Positions 20,761 through 32,470 of a DNA stretch of 64,000 nucleotides are shown here, one piece after another. The stretch is from assembly GCA_964016985.1 (NCBI GenBank), contig OZ024824.1, positions 118,874,951 to 118,938,950 on the forward strand. Reading direction: 5' to 3'. The notes beneath the pieces are model-generated. The model saw only the letters and a program-made list of their open reading frames with translations. It ran no database searches and had not been told where the DNA came from. Position numbers and translations under genes: made by a program. This DNA is from Anodontia alba. Lineage: Eukaryota; Mollusca; Bivalvia; Lucinida; Lucinidae. Position 1 is the stretch's first letter; each line of letters starts with the position of its first letter.

Positions 20761-21783
20761 GACTATGCCATTACTTGCTGGGTATCTCAATACATTGTAT
20801 TTTCATTTTTGCTGGTTTTTAGTACATGTTTTCATATATTACTCATATATCAAGTGATTAACAAAACAAAGCAGTAAGGTCCTGATCAGGTTTATGCATA
20901 TGTCCTAGCTGCTCTGGGTTATCTCTGTACGAGTTCGTCCTAAAGGCAACGATCATGGTGTAATTTAATTCTGGGTTGAACGGAAAGGACAAAAATATGG
21001 ATCTATATCAATTAAAGCTTCTTAGTACGTTCACTCTATGTGCGTGAAATCATATAATCTTTAATTTTACATACGACTAAAACTGCACCTAGCGGATATC
21101 AGCCTAATGAGGTCAACCATTTCTCCAGAGAACGAAAGCATACATAAACTGATTTGAAGAATGATGTACAGTTGTATTAAACTGAGTGCAGTCATTCATA
21201 CGTGTTTAGCATGTGGGCGTGTTTTATACAGACAAAAATGGGATTTTACACTTAATCTCCATTCGTTAATTTCGCATATTTTGTTCAAGACACTTTTTAT
21301 TCATTAAAATTCCCTGACAGTTTTCTTGCGAAAATGTCAAAGGAGGGTAGGGAGGTACCAATTTATTAATATGTCCATAGTCTTGCTTGTTTTTTATTGA
21401 TGTATTTATTCTAAGCGGTCCGTGTTTTATTTATTTTATATCCTTGTTCAATTTTAGAGGAATAAAATGCATTTCCGTGGGAGACAATTCTGTCATTATT
21501 GTTTTGTCTCCCTTCTGCTTTAGAAGAAACATTTGCCCCTTTTCAAAATGGTCTTGATGTGCTGAAAAACAGGAAGTCAAAAAAGATTGTCCCCTTTTTA
21601 CAAAAAACAACAACAAAAAACAAAAAAAGGATGGAAAAATTATCGAGTGTCTCCCGCCCCCTTAAAATAAGACCTACTTGTACAAATCATGCAGATACAC
21701 ATAGCATATGCTTCATTAGCACAAATGAATGCAATTTTGCCATATCTGGTCTTTCTGTTTTGTAGTGATATTTATGGCTTCTG
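20761..21783. other. About 1 kb without recognised features
   Basis: AT-rich. A weak R2-like stretch (CTCCCTTCTGCTTTAGAAG) lies near 21508. No gene, hairpin or array seen. Confidence 0.4.
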
Positions 21784-22125
21784 TGAAGTTGGCTAGCTGT
21801 AAAAGTGCTTTAAACCCCCAGGTGGTTTACTCTACTGACCGTTCTAAGACGGTGGTCCCGGTGTTAGTCTTATTCTTTGTAGCTTTGTGGTTTATTCTAC
21901 GAGGCTATTTGTTTTATGTCTTACCTTGTGTCATTTTGTTCTTGTGTTTTTCCGTCCTTTTAGCATTGCGATTACATCGCTTCGTGAAGAGAGAGCTAAT
22001 CTTAGTGCTTTTCGTACGTTTGTTCGATTTGTGCTTGTTTGGATTTGTCGGTTTTCTCTTCCTCTTGGTGTCTGGGAAGAGCTGCGGTTTGAGATTGTGG
22101 CACTCCCTGGACTTTTCTCTAACCC
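21784..22125 (+). repeat. R1b copy with R1a edge
   Basis: Starts GTGAAGTTGGCTAGCTGTAA, lacks the long C run, and continues through TCTACTGACCGTTCTAAGAC to GCACTCCCTGGACTTTTC. Overlapping open frames in several frames show no conserved protein. Confidence 0.8.
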
Positions 22126-22464
22126 TTTTTTTTTTCTAAAACACATTTCAATCACTTACATACACAGAAGAAACACTTTTCTTGGACTCAGTGGATGTCC
22201 TTTCTGTTTGTTGTTTTCAGTCTGTTTCTTTCTGTCACTTGGATCAAACAAGCACAGAAGAGTACACAAAAAGAATTCAAAGAGCAGGAACAATACACAC
22301 ACTCGAAATCTCTCTAACGCATTGGACAAGCTAATGGGTTAGTCACGAAAATGTATAAGTCGAGATTACTTCCTGGTCATATGACGGTATACCTACTTAT
22401 CGATATATACTAGCAAATATACCAATAGAGATCCTAAACAGTATATACGTATGGTGTTCTGTGT

Positions 22465-22743
22465 CATCACGAAAACATGCCTATATAATTTTGACCCCCT
22501 TCAACCCCACTTTAATATAGTAAAACTGGGATTTACAGGGGTATACATTATTTTTCTTATTTCTGCTCAAAAACATAGATTGTGGGTACTTGTTAGAACC
22601 GCCTCGTCGAGGCGGTTCTAACGGGTACCCACAATCTATGTTTTGAGCAGAAATATGAAAAATATCAGAATTTTTTATCGGAAAATTTCCCCTTTTTGGT
22701 TGTAAAGTTTTCAGTATATTTGAATAGGCATGTTTTCGTAATG
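22465..22743 (+). mobile_element. HP1 copy 10, full length
   Basis: Ends CATCACGAAAACATGCC and GGCATGTTTTCGTAATG. Central loop GTC; all three hairpins intact. Confidence 0.95.
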
Positions 22744-22754
22744 TCAATTCTGAA

Positions 22755-23115
22755 ATGGCACGAAGGCTTATTGTTTTAGTTACCCCGCCATGGATTGAAT
22801 GGCTATTTGCTATAAGGGATTTCCGATTATTTATCAAACAGAAAGCAAAAGCTTTCGTAAGTTCGTCAATGTCTTCACTGAAATCTCTGTTTGCAGGATT
22901 TCCTACAGATTTTGTTCTTGGTCCACTCCTTTTTCGTACAGAAGTCAATGATACAGCTGAACGACTCTCCAACATTACAAGATTGTTTGCCTGTGACATG
23001 TCTCCGTTTTATTGATAAATATTTAAGACATTGAAGGCAATTTAGATCAGACTCTTGCTATTATAAGCAAAACAGTTGCTAGTTTCATTTAATCCCATGA
23101 AAACAGAAACAATTT
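22755..23115 (+). pseudogene. CR1/Jockey-type LINE reverse-transcriptase fragment
   Basis: An open stretch reads KQKAKAFVSSSMSSLKS, then FAGFPTDFVLGPLLF (motif B, usually GVPQGSVLGPLLF), NDTAERLSNITRLFACDMS, where FACD replaces FADD at the catalytic motif, and after stops SFNPMKTETILF. Loss of one catalytic Asp, two adjacent stops near 23015 and absence of all other domains make it a dead fragment. It starts 12 bases after an HP1 copy. Confidence 0.8.
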
Positions 23116-23519
23116 TATTTATTTATAGCCATATTGTTCAAAATCCCCGTCTAATCTTTGATAATGTTCTATTAAATCCGTACGCCCGTGGATGTAGACA
23201 CTGTTAATGCTGCCATTGCCTCGGAAGCACTTTATAGAATGTCATGGACAGGTCTAAGACTGTTTCCATGGACTACCCAACGTTGTTAGAACAAAGTATT
23301 AGCTTTCATACAAAACTTTGTGTGCTTAGCGTAGAACCAGGGGCCCAATGATCCTAAACTGCTTACCTGAGTGCTGAGTGTTTTTTTAAATGAATTTGAA
23401 GTTCATTACAGAAGACTGTCCGATGGACCGTTAATATGCTTATTGGAAGCCAGGCTCATGTCATGGAGCTTTATGCCCCTTTTTAGGATCATGAACCCAG
23501 GGGTCTGTACCATGAGTTT
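23116..23519. other. No recognised feature
   Basis: Unassigned sequence leading into the T1 array. Confidence 0.4.
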
Positions 23520-24985
23520 ATTTGCTGATTATGTTAAACTCTGTGCTAAGGTCGAAGGTCAAGGAGTGATCTTGACCTTTGATAATATTCATGTAGCTTC
23601 ATTTACTCATTTACAAAATTAATGTTCACAGGCAACAACAGTTTCAAAAGAAAAAAAAAAAAAAAAAAAAAAAAAAGCATATGCGACCAAATTCGACCTT
23701 GATGTAATTTGGGTCAAGGTCAAGCCAGTCATCATTTGAATAAAGAACGATGGGCCCCGAGACCCCAATACTACATACCAATTTTCAAGGCAATCAGTCC
23801 ATTGATTCCGGAGAAGGTTTTTTTAAAATGATTTTACCATATACTGGCATGGCAGCCATATTTTCCAAATGACCAAACTCATATTTATTAAATTTCATTT
23901 CTTTGTTCCTAAAAGCTTTCCTATGAAATTTAGTTACAAATGGCCAACTGGTTTCTGAGAAAAACAAGTTTTAATATTCATATCTGAATGACCTTGGGCC
24001 AAGGTCAAGGAATGACCTTGACCTTGAACACTCATGTAGTTTCATTTACTTATTTAGCTACCTGCATCTATAAATTTTCAGATCACAGGCTGGAATAGTT
24101 TCTGAAAAATACACAGTTTTGACCTTTTCCCATACAAAAGCCTATGGGACCAAAGTTGACCTTAGCCTAAATAGGTCAAGGCCATCCGGGGTCAGCATTT
24201 GAATAAACTATAATTAGCTTGAAACCCCAATGCTACTTACCAAGTTTCACGATGATCAACCCACTGGTTTCGGAGAAGAAGATTTTTAAAGGGTTTTGAC
24301 ATTATAGTGGCATGGCGGCCATATTGGTCATGTGACCAAACTCATATTAATTAATTTTCATTTTCTTATTAAAAAAAAAATCGTACGAAATTTAATTACA
24401 AATGGCCCAATAGTTTCTAAGAAAAACACGATTTAATTTTCATATCTGAATGACATTGGGCCAAGGTCAATATGTGACTTTGACCTTGAATTCTCATGTA
24501 GTTTTGTTTACTCCTTTAGCTCACTGCATCTACCAATTTTTAGATCACAGGCTGCAAAAGTTTCTGAAAAATACAGTTTTGACTTTTGCCCATACAAAAG
24601 TCTATACGAACAAATTTGACCTTGGCCTTAAATAGGTAGAGGCCATCCAAGTGTCATCACTTGAACAAACTAAAATTGGCTCGAATCCTCAAAGTTACAT
24701 ACCAAGCTTCATGACAATCGGCCTACTAGTTCGGAAGAGGAAGAAGAATTTTAAATGGTTTTACCTTATATTGGCATGGCGGCCATCTTGGTTATGTGAC
24801 CTGGACCCTGCGATTAAACTTTCGTTCCCCCTACCCATGGATGCGCCACGTGAAATTTGACTTCAATCAGCACAGTGGTTTCAGAAGATAAGCTGTTTGA
24901 AAATGTTAACAGACGACAGACGACGACAACAGAGGCTAGTCATACTATAAGCTCACCAGTGACTCTTCGGCTCAGATGGGCTAAC
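23520..24985 (+). repeat. Tandem array T1, period about 450 bp, three units
   Basis: Each unit runs: GGCCAAGGTCAA with a facing TGACCTTGACC, then GATCACAGGCTG, CCATACAAAAG, ACCAAGTTTCA, a GGAGAAG block, and GGCATGGCGGCCATATTGG-like sequence. Units begin near 23530, 23985 and 24440. An A run sits at 23650-23676. The array ends with ACAGACGACAGACGACGAC and AAGCTCACCAGTGACTC, like the end module of T2. Confidence 0.85.
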
Positions 24986-25129
24986 ACGCTATTTGTGAAA
25001 GCTTAAACCTTTGAAAGTATTATATCGTCAATAACCCATAACAAAAACACAAGGCATTATAAAAAGTATATTTGTTAAGCATGTATATTTTTTATACGAG
25101 ACGCCGGTTAGAATAGTTCTGTTTTTTCT

Positions 25130-27610
25130 TGGACACTTCACGAACAAGATGGCCAAGATGGCCCTGTATCGCTCACTTGATTACCAAACAAGTTTCGAGT
25201 CAGTTGGCCTTTCGGTTCAAGAGAAGAAGTGCAATATAGATTCCAAAAATGGCGGCCATCAGGGCCATCTTGGCTTTCCAATTGGACCAATTTTAGCTAT
25301 TTTTGATCTCCGTCATCCTGATACTTCCTGCCAAACTTCGAGTCGATTGGGATTTGAGTTAAGGAGAAGAAATTCAGAATAGATTTCCAAGATGGCGGCC
25401 TGGGCGACCATCTTGGATTTCCAGTCGAAACGGTTTTAGGTGTTTTTATTTTAATTTACAAGTCACCTCAACACTTCCTACCAAGTTTCAATTGGCCTTT
25501 CCGTTTAGCAGGAGAACTGAAAAAAAAAAAAAAATCAAGATTGTCGCCATGGCGCCGGCGCCATCTTGGATTTCAGTTCGGAACGGTTTTAGCTTTTTTT
25601 GATCTACAAGTTTCCTACCAATTCCTACTAAGTTTTGAGTCATTTGGCCTTTCGGTTCAGGAGAAGAAGCGAAAAATAGATTTTCAAGTCGATCTGCAAG
25701 TCTCCCATATACTTCCTACCAAGTTTCGAGTTAATTTGCCCTTCAGTTTTTGAGAAGAAGCGAAATATAGATTTTTAGATGACCGCCATGGCGGCCATAT
25801 TTGATTTTGGATTGGAACGATTTTAGCTATTTTTGATCTGCAAGTCACCCGAATACTTCCTACCAAGTTTAGAGTCGATTGGCTTCTAGGATCAGGAGAA
25901 GAAGCGCAAAATAGATTTTCAAGATGGCGGCCATCAGGGCCGTCTTGGATTTCCGATCAGAGCGATTTTAGCAGTTTTGGTATATGAATGTCCTCGATAC
26001 TTCTTACTAAGTTTTGAGTCAATCAGAAGAAAAAGCGAAAAATAGGTTTCAAGATGGCCCTCGTGACGGCCATCTTGGTTTGATTTTAACCATTTTTAAT
26101 TTAGAAGTTGTCATGATACTTCTTGTCAAGTTTTCAGTCAACTGGCCTTTCAGTTCAGGAGAAGAAACACAAAATAAATTTTCAAGATGGCCGCCATGGC
26201 AGCCACCTGGGATTTTCGATCGGAATGAGTTTACTGTTTTTGATATACAAATTAGCGCGATACTTCCTACCAAGTTTCGAGTCAATTGGCCTTTCGGAAG
26301 TGGAGAAGCAGCAGTAAAATATATTTTCAAGATGGTCGCCATAGCGGCAATTTTGGATTCCCGATTTGAGAGAGTTTATATATTTTTCATATATATTGTC
26401 CCGATACTTTCTACCAAATTAAGAGTCAATAACCCTTTCTATTCAAGAGAAGAAGCCAAAAAATAGATTTTCAACATAGCCCTCGTGTTGTCTATCTCGT
26501 GTTTTCGATCGGAATGATTTTAGCCTGTTTTGACTTACAAGTTATCATGATGCTTCTTATTAAGTTTGACTAAGTCAACTGGCCTTTCACTTCAGGAGGA
26601 GAAGCGCAAAATAGATTTTCAACATAGCCTTGATGGCGGCCATCTTGGGTTTTCGACCGGAATGATTTTAGTTATTTTTGATATACTAAAGAGTAAAAGA
26701 AAAATCCAGGGGAGTGTCACAATCACAAGCTGCAGCCCTTGCGAGACACCAAGAGGAAGAGGAAACCGACAAAACCAAACAAGCGCAAATCCAACAAACG
26801 TACGATAGCACGAAGATCAGCTCTCTCTTCCCCAAGCGAGGTAATCACTATGCTAAAAGGACTGAAAAACACAAGAACAAAACACAAATAACACAAGGCA
26901 AGACTTCAAACAAATCGCCTCGTAGAATAAATCACAAAGCAACAAAGAGTAAGACTAACACCGGGACCACCACCTTAGAACGGTCAGTAGAATAAACCAC
27001 CTAGGGTTTAAAGCACTTTTACAGCCGGCAAACTTCACCCAGTGTCCCTTAAAAGAAGTATTGGGGTGATTTGTCACAAGTTGTCCCGATATTTCCATTG
27101 TTTACAGACAACTGGCCTTTCGGATCAGGAGAAAAAGCCCAAAATACATTTTCAAGATGGCCACCGTGGCGGACATCTTGGATTTCTGATCGGAAAGATT
27201 TTAGCTATTTTTCATCTATAAGTTGCCAAATTTTGAGTCAGTTGGCCTTTCGGTTCAGGAGAAGAAGTACAAAATAGATTTGCAAGATGGCCTCCATGGC
27301 GGTTATTTGTGATTTCCGATTGGGAGGAAATTAGCTATTTTTGATCTACAACTTGCCCCGATACTTGCTACCAAGTTTTGAGTCAACCGGCCTTGCAGTT
27401 CAGGAGATGAAGTGCAAAATAGGTTTTCAATATGGCCGCCATGGCGGCCATCTTGTATTGCCAATCGGAACGATTTTAGCTGGTTTTGATCTACAAATCA
27501 TCCCGATACTTCTTTAAGGCAATTTGTCGACACCACAACGCACGACGCACGACGGACGACGGATATTGAGCAATCACAATAGCTCACCTTGAGCACTTCG
27601 TGAGCTACAA
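25130..27610 (+). repeat. Tandem array T2, period about 145-160 bp
   Basis: About 14 diverged units with the order CAAGATGGCGGCCATCTTGG, TTTCCGATCGGAACGATTTT, TACTTCCTACCAAGTTTCG, GAGTCAATTGGCCTTTCGG, TTCAGGAGAAGAAG. It opens with AAGATGGCCAAGATGGCCCT and ATCGCTCACTTG, and closes with GACGCACGACGGACGACGG and CACAATAGCTCACCTTGAGC, suggesting a defined element with start and end modules. Open frames (TKFRVNWPF and similar) arise from the repeat unit. R1b interrupts it at 26706-27041. Confidence 0.85.
26706..27041 (-). repeat. R1b inserted in T2
   Basis: A minus-strand R1b, from GGGAGTGTCACAATCAC at one edge to ACTTTTACAGCCGGCAAAC at the other, replaces part of the T2 pattern, which resumes at about 27060 with TTGTCCCGATATTTCC. 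Confidence 0.85.
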
Positions 27611-27816
27611 ATGACCAGCAGATACAGTACGAAGGACGAAAGATAGTAAGCAGACTTACAAGTTTAGTTTCTTGAAGAAATCGGATGGTTGTCATTCACA
27701 GATAGGCAACAATTTCAAACTTGTGTATTGATATATAACATGAAAAAATGAGTGAGGCGCAACTAGTGTAGGCCGCTAAGTAGAAACTAAGACCATCATG
27801 TGCAAACCTTGTAAAG

Positions 27817-28105
27817 ACTCTAAGGCGGTGGTCCCGGTGTTGGTCTTACTCTTTGTTGCTTTGTGGTTTATTCTACGATCGAGGCGATTTGTTTTATGTA
27901 TTGCATTGTGATAGGTTTTCGTTTGTTCAGTCCTTTTAGCATTGCGATTACCTCGCTTGGGGAAGAGTGAGCCAGTCTTGGTGCTTTTCGTACGTTTGTT
28001 CGATTTGCGCTTGTTTGGTTATGTCTGTTTCCTCTTCCTCTTGGTGTCTTGGAAGGGCTGCGGTTTGTGATTGTGGCACTCCCTGGACTTTTCTCTTACT
28101 CTTTT
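27817..28105 (+). repeat. R1b copy
   Basis: GACTCTAAGGCGGTGGTCCC to GCACTCCCTGGACTTTTCTC. It starts within R1b, so it is slightly 5'-truncated. Confidence 0.8.
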
Positions 28106-28492
28106 TTTATTGATCCAAATACATTTTCGACATAAAAATGTAATTGTTCTTTCAGATAAAAGATGTTGCAAATTCTTCTTTTTAGAAGTGACGTCATGCT
28201 GACGTCATAAACTATGATACCGTCATTTACGTTCAAAATACGGGGGTGAAAATTGATGTCTGAATTTGATCGGCGACTTATTTAACCCTACCTTGCCTAT
28301 CCTGAACAGAACATATTTGCATCAAAATGTGCAGACATTGGCTTATTGCTTCTACTACTATGCAAATAAGCTCATTTGCATATGCATGAACATGTCTTAA
28401 TGCTTAATTTTAGGAGAAAAAAATCATTCAACATTTGACACTAAGCTGTTGTAAACTTGTTTGTTTTCTGTTATCTTATATTTTGAGTAACT
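28106..28492. other. No recognised feature
   Basis: Unassigned sequence with a short GACGTCA pair near 28190-28210. Confidence 0.4.
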
Positions 28493-28738
28493 CTGGGCCC
28501 AGTTGTTCGAAACTAACGATGTGGTTAGTTAACGATTCGTTAAAATTTACATCGAATGATACGCGAATATGCTGAAATTTTTTGCTGAAAAAATGTGAGT
28601 AGCTTTGCAATGCAAAAGCTACTCACATTTTTCAGCAAAAAATATCAGAATATTGTATATTGAATCCGCTAAAACAATTAACGAAATGACCCTTAACGAG
28701 CTCGTTAAGCTAACGATGCTTTGAACAACTGGGCCCAG
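28493..28738. mobile_element. GP element copy 1
   Basis: Ends CTGGGCCCAGTTGTTC and GAACAACTGGGCCCAG are inverted. The centre is a long palindrome around TGTGAGTAGCTTTGC / GCAAAAGCTACTCACA with TTTTTTGCTGAAAAA arms. About 246 bp, non-coding. The target duplication is unclear. Confidence 0.9.
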
Positions 28739-29685
28739 ATTTTTAATTTTTTACAACTGTCGTTCTTGATATTGAGGATGCAAGGCTTTTTCGAAGGAAA
28801 ATGGTTTTAGGTAGCATTTAATGGGGTACGTATATGTCTTGCTTAGGTCTAAATACAGAACTGTGTATACGTTGTCTGTTTTCAGTGATAATTCTTGGTA
28901 ATTAGGCTTTCTATTTGCCTGAAATAATGAAGCTTATAATTGAGACAAGAATCGTAAATCGATTAAAAATGGGATAAAAAAATGTTATTTGTATTTATCT
29001 AGGTCAACAGATGTGAAAACCTCAGGGATTCGTCTTTAGGAAGATACGTTGACCCTCACCTAGGTCCTTTATATGATACCTCTTTCTTACCCTGTGGTTT
29101 TAGCCAGGATAACTATTACACTAATAAGCATAGTTACGAGCGTATTTGAGGAGAAAAAGAGGCTTGGCGGACCAGATATATCAAATACGACTGGAAATTT
29201 GTATTAAGTCACACTATTTTGAAATAAGGAAGACAAAGTGAATCCTTTCTGACCCCTGAATAAGCTTTATGTTCTCTAACTAACTCCATTATGGTTAAGC
29301 TAGAATATCAACCGAACCTATAGGCACATCCAGTATAAAATAACAGCCGAGACTCAATAAAGAAAAATGAAAAAATATAAGAAATGTATATATATTATTC
29401 TACGAAAGCTTGACATGAGAAAGACACAATAACCCCGTATGGGTCCAAATAAGGAAATACAATCCGTCTTCGAGATGTATTTCTAAGTAATAAGCATTAT
29501 TACCTGAAGAAAAATAGGAAGGAAAATTACTCAGTGTATCAATTGCATACACAAAATGCATACCATATTCTGTAAATCAAACATTTATATCATAAACAGG
29601 CCCGAACTAAATCTGGCATTATCTTTTTTATACTTCACATGGACACAATTTACAATATTAACAAAATATTCAATTTTAACAAGCC
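28739..29685. other. About 950 bases without recognised features
   Basis: AT-rich, no long frame or repeat structure seen. Confidence 0.4.
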
Positions 29686-30741
29686 ATGCACACTGGACCT
29701 ACAATTCGCCTTACACTAAACATTTTCTATAATATTGCATGTGCGCCCAGCGAAGACTCTGTATTACCCTTCAGAAGCCCTCTTAACAACCCCATGCTGG
29801 AATCTCATAATCGCCGCTTTATGGCACGCCTTTTATCTGGTTTGCATAGCTCCCTAAATACGTGCAATAAAATCATTAGGGAGTTGTACCACTTTGGTCT
29901 CATTTTAGCTATGCCTTTAACAGCAAACTCAAAGCGACCGTTCCAACGATTCGTCAGCATATGACAGATAAATGTATGTTTATCATTCTAGAAGAAGGAA
30001 CACTTATAACAATTCCAATAACGATTTATTACTCAATATATTGATGCGGCTTCAAAACTGAGGATATCGAGTGTATCTTTATCTCCCCGACGAAGGCAAA
30101 GTAGATATAGTAATGGTCTCTGTCCGTCCGTGCATCCGTCCGTGCGTCCTTGTGTCCGTTAGTCACACTTTTGCTTTGCAATTATTAATGTTTGGAATCA
30201 AACTTAATCTTGTTAACCCGTACCACCATGATGCTGACAGTTTACAGGAACTGCAATAACTGCTTTGCATACATGTACATAGAGACTTGCCACACTTTGT
30301 TCTCAACTGGGATTTGCCTTTGTACATTTCACCTTATGCTTTCTTGTCACTTCATGTTACTTTTTATCTTCGGGGGCGGTTGATTGGAGTGTGGGTGGGG
30401 TGGGGATTCGGGGAGGGGCCGGGGGGGGGGGCGGGGTGGGGGCAGGTGGCCATGTCGATATGTCTTCAGTAATTTTAAATGCAACAAGTGTACACAAAAC
30501 GCATTCAACAATTTAAAGCGAGAAGAAAATTTAATGCACGAAATTTACAACTTCTTTTACATGTTTCCGATGAGCTCTGCTGTAGCTGGCGAAGAATTGT
30601 ATTCTTATGTCCAGAGAATAAAGAAACTAACCGCTTAAATGAACAGTCTTTCAAAGGGAGATAATTTGAGACCGTAGAAATTCAAAGTATTAAAGTTTGA
30701 CGCCGTTTGATTGGGATTTCGGATGAGATACACTTGACTTA
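29686..30741. other. Unassigned; short orphan frame and CCGT-rich motif
   Basis: A 92-codon plus frame at 29686-29964 has no motif I recognise and may be chance. A (TCCG)-rich stretch at 30118-30160 resembles CCGTCCGTC repeats, as at 31795. The G-rich block at 30370-30447 is listed separately. Confidence 0.35.
30370..30447 (+). repeat. G-rich tract
   Basis: More than eight runs of three to eleven Gs within 78 bases. Strong plus-strand quadruplex potential. Confidence 0.85.
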
Positions 30742-30979
30742 CAGGGCCCAGTTGTTCAAAGCTAACGACGTCGTTAGTTAACGATTCGTTAAAATTTACA
30801 TCGAGTGATACGCAAATATGCTGAAATTTTTTGCTGAAAAAATGTGAGTAGCTAAAAGCTACTCACATTTTTTCAGCAAAAAATATCAGAATATTGTATA
30901 TTGAATCCGCTAAAACAGTTGACGAAATGACCCTTAACGAGCTCGTTAAGCTAACGACGCTTTGAACAACTGGGCCCAG
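30742..30979. mobile_element. GP element copy 2
   Basis: CAGGGCCCAGTTGTTC to GAACAACTGGGCCCAG. Nearly identical to 28493-28738 but missing about eight bases at the hairpin tip (TTTGCAATG). Confidence 0.9.
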
Positions 30980-31134
30980 ATGTTTGTGCAGGACATTTAT
31001 TAAAAATGCAAAAAAGTCCATTTGTCTTATATGAATCGACGTATGAATGGAAATACTGTTTCTAATTACTATTTTATAACTCTGTGATTTATGATTACTA
31101 CGCAGATGATTCACAAGACATGCGAAGTCTTTAA

Positions 31135-31141
<7 letters not shown>

Positions 31142-31165
<24 letters not shown>
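31142..31165 (+). repeat. A homopolymer
   Basis: About 24 As after TTCTTTTT. No retroelement body recognised upstream. Confidence 0.8.
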
Positions 31166-31489
31166 GAATGTCGCCTAAATTTTGCTTGACGCTCTAAGAT
31201 TAACACATCAACGTAAACTACGTACTTCATTTCTATATATTTGAAAATAGTGACGCAAGTGTGGTGATTAAGTTAATTGAAATATATTTCGGCAATCCCA
31301 AACGCTGATAGAAATACCAAAAGACCTTAAATAGGTTTAAAAACGATCAAACCTCTGGACTGTGGGTAAAAATAACTTTTGTGAACCATTTAAGAAGGTA
31401 ATTACTAAGCATATAAAGACTGGCTATAAATTCTAAAGCGGTGCTTCTGAAACAGTTTCTCTTTCCATTTTGGCCCTGTCAAGCAAAGT

Positions 31490-31690
31490 ATGTGCCTTCA
31501 AACATGCGCAAAATGCGCAAATTCAGATCATCCTGCGCATGCACAAAGTATCATCCAGGCCCTTGCTCTCTATACATACATTCTGAAGTAGTGAATGACT
31601 GTGTTAGCTGACAGTGAAGGCTCTGACCAGACTGCGCAGATGCGCAGGCTTATCCGGGGCTCCGCTATCTGCATATGCCCGAAGACATGT
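31490..31690. mobile_element. GC-fold element
   Basis: Landmarks CATGCGCAAAATGCGC, CTGCGCATGCACAAAGTATC, CAGACTGCGCAGATGCGCAG and GCATATGCCCGAAGACATG. A close relative is at 63528-63706 in the same order. Confidence 0.8.
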
Positions 31691-31734
31691 TCTTGCTGGT
31701 GCGGCCCATTTATCTTTATGATTCCGCGTTTTTT

Positions 31735-32225
31735 TCTCTTGTATTTATTATCCGCGCGCTTTTCGAAGAAAAAGCGGGGATATTGTGATACCCTCGTCCG
31801 TCTGTACGTCCGTCCGTCTGTAATGTCATACCATTGCTTCTAGACCAGACCTAGAATCTCGAAACATACATAGGCCCTATGGATGAGGACTGGAGGAACA
31901 CATTTGGAATTTTGATGTAATCCGTGGAGGCAGAGCCAGGAAGAGGTGGCCCCGAAGGGTCAAAAATACATTTTGTACAAACCTAGTCATGGTGCATATC
32001 AAGTCAAAGGTAATAAAGAGTAAAATACAGTGATGCACAAAGTTTGCCCCGGAGCATGCCTGGGGGTCAAGAGAGGTAAAAAGTAGGATTTGGGTCATTT
32101 TCCTTTTGATTGCCACACAACTCCTTCCAGGCTTTTTGAGCTTGAATCTTACTACTGTCACAGGTGATAGCCCTATGGATGAGGACTAGAGGAACGCATT
32201 TGAAATTTTGATGTGCGCTGAGACA
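31735..32225. repeat. CCGTC-rich repeat and a partial tandem duplication
   Basis: GCGGGGATATTGTGATACCC and GTCCGTCTGTACGTCCGTCC lead into GCCCTATGGATGAGGACTGG near 31876. That block, with GGAACACATTTGGAATTTTG, recurs near 32170 as GCCCTATGGATGAGGACTAG. No protein signature. Confidence 0.65.
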
Positions 32226-32299
32226 TGCGATGGCGTTGATGAGGGGATATGCGATGGCGCGCTATCGACCTGCTCTAGTAATATTTATCCTAAAAGCAC

Positions 32300-32470
32300 C
32301 AAACGAAATTGGTAGCAAGCGACTTTCTATTTTGTTTCTCTATCAGAGATAACACGTCTTGACATTTTATGTGACCGATTTTGCAGACGATTCACATAAA
32401 ATACCAAGACTTATTTTCTTTGTAAAAAACATTACAATGTCATCTGCTGCAGTTTTGATTGTCAATAAAA
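32300..32470. mobile_element. PB-c-like foldback remnant
   Basis: CACGTCTTGACATTTTATGT and AGACGATTCACATAAAAT with TACCAAGACTTATTTTC pair across the centre. This is an uninterrupted relative of 7415-7915. Confidence 0.65.

Noticed and set aside
25130..27500. Possible repetitive protein (TKFRVNWPF units)
   Set aside because: Frames shift and stop from unit to unit. The conservation is at DNA level, as expected of a tandem array.
29686..29964. Small gene of 92 codons
   Set aside because: No recognisable motif, no splice or context support, and a length possible by chance in this sequence. Only noted.
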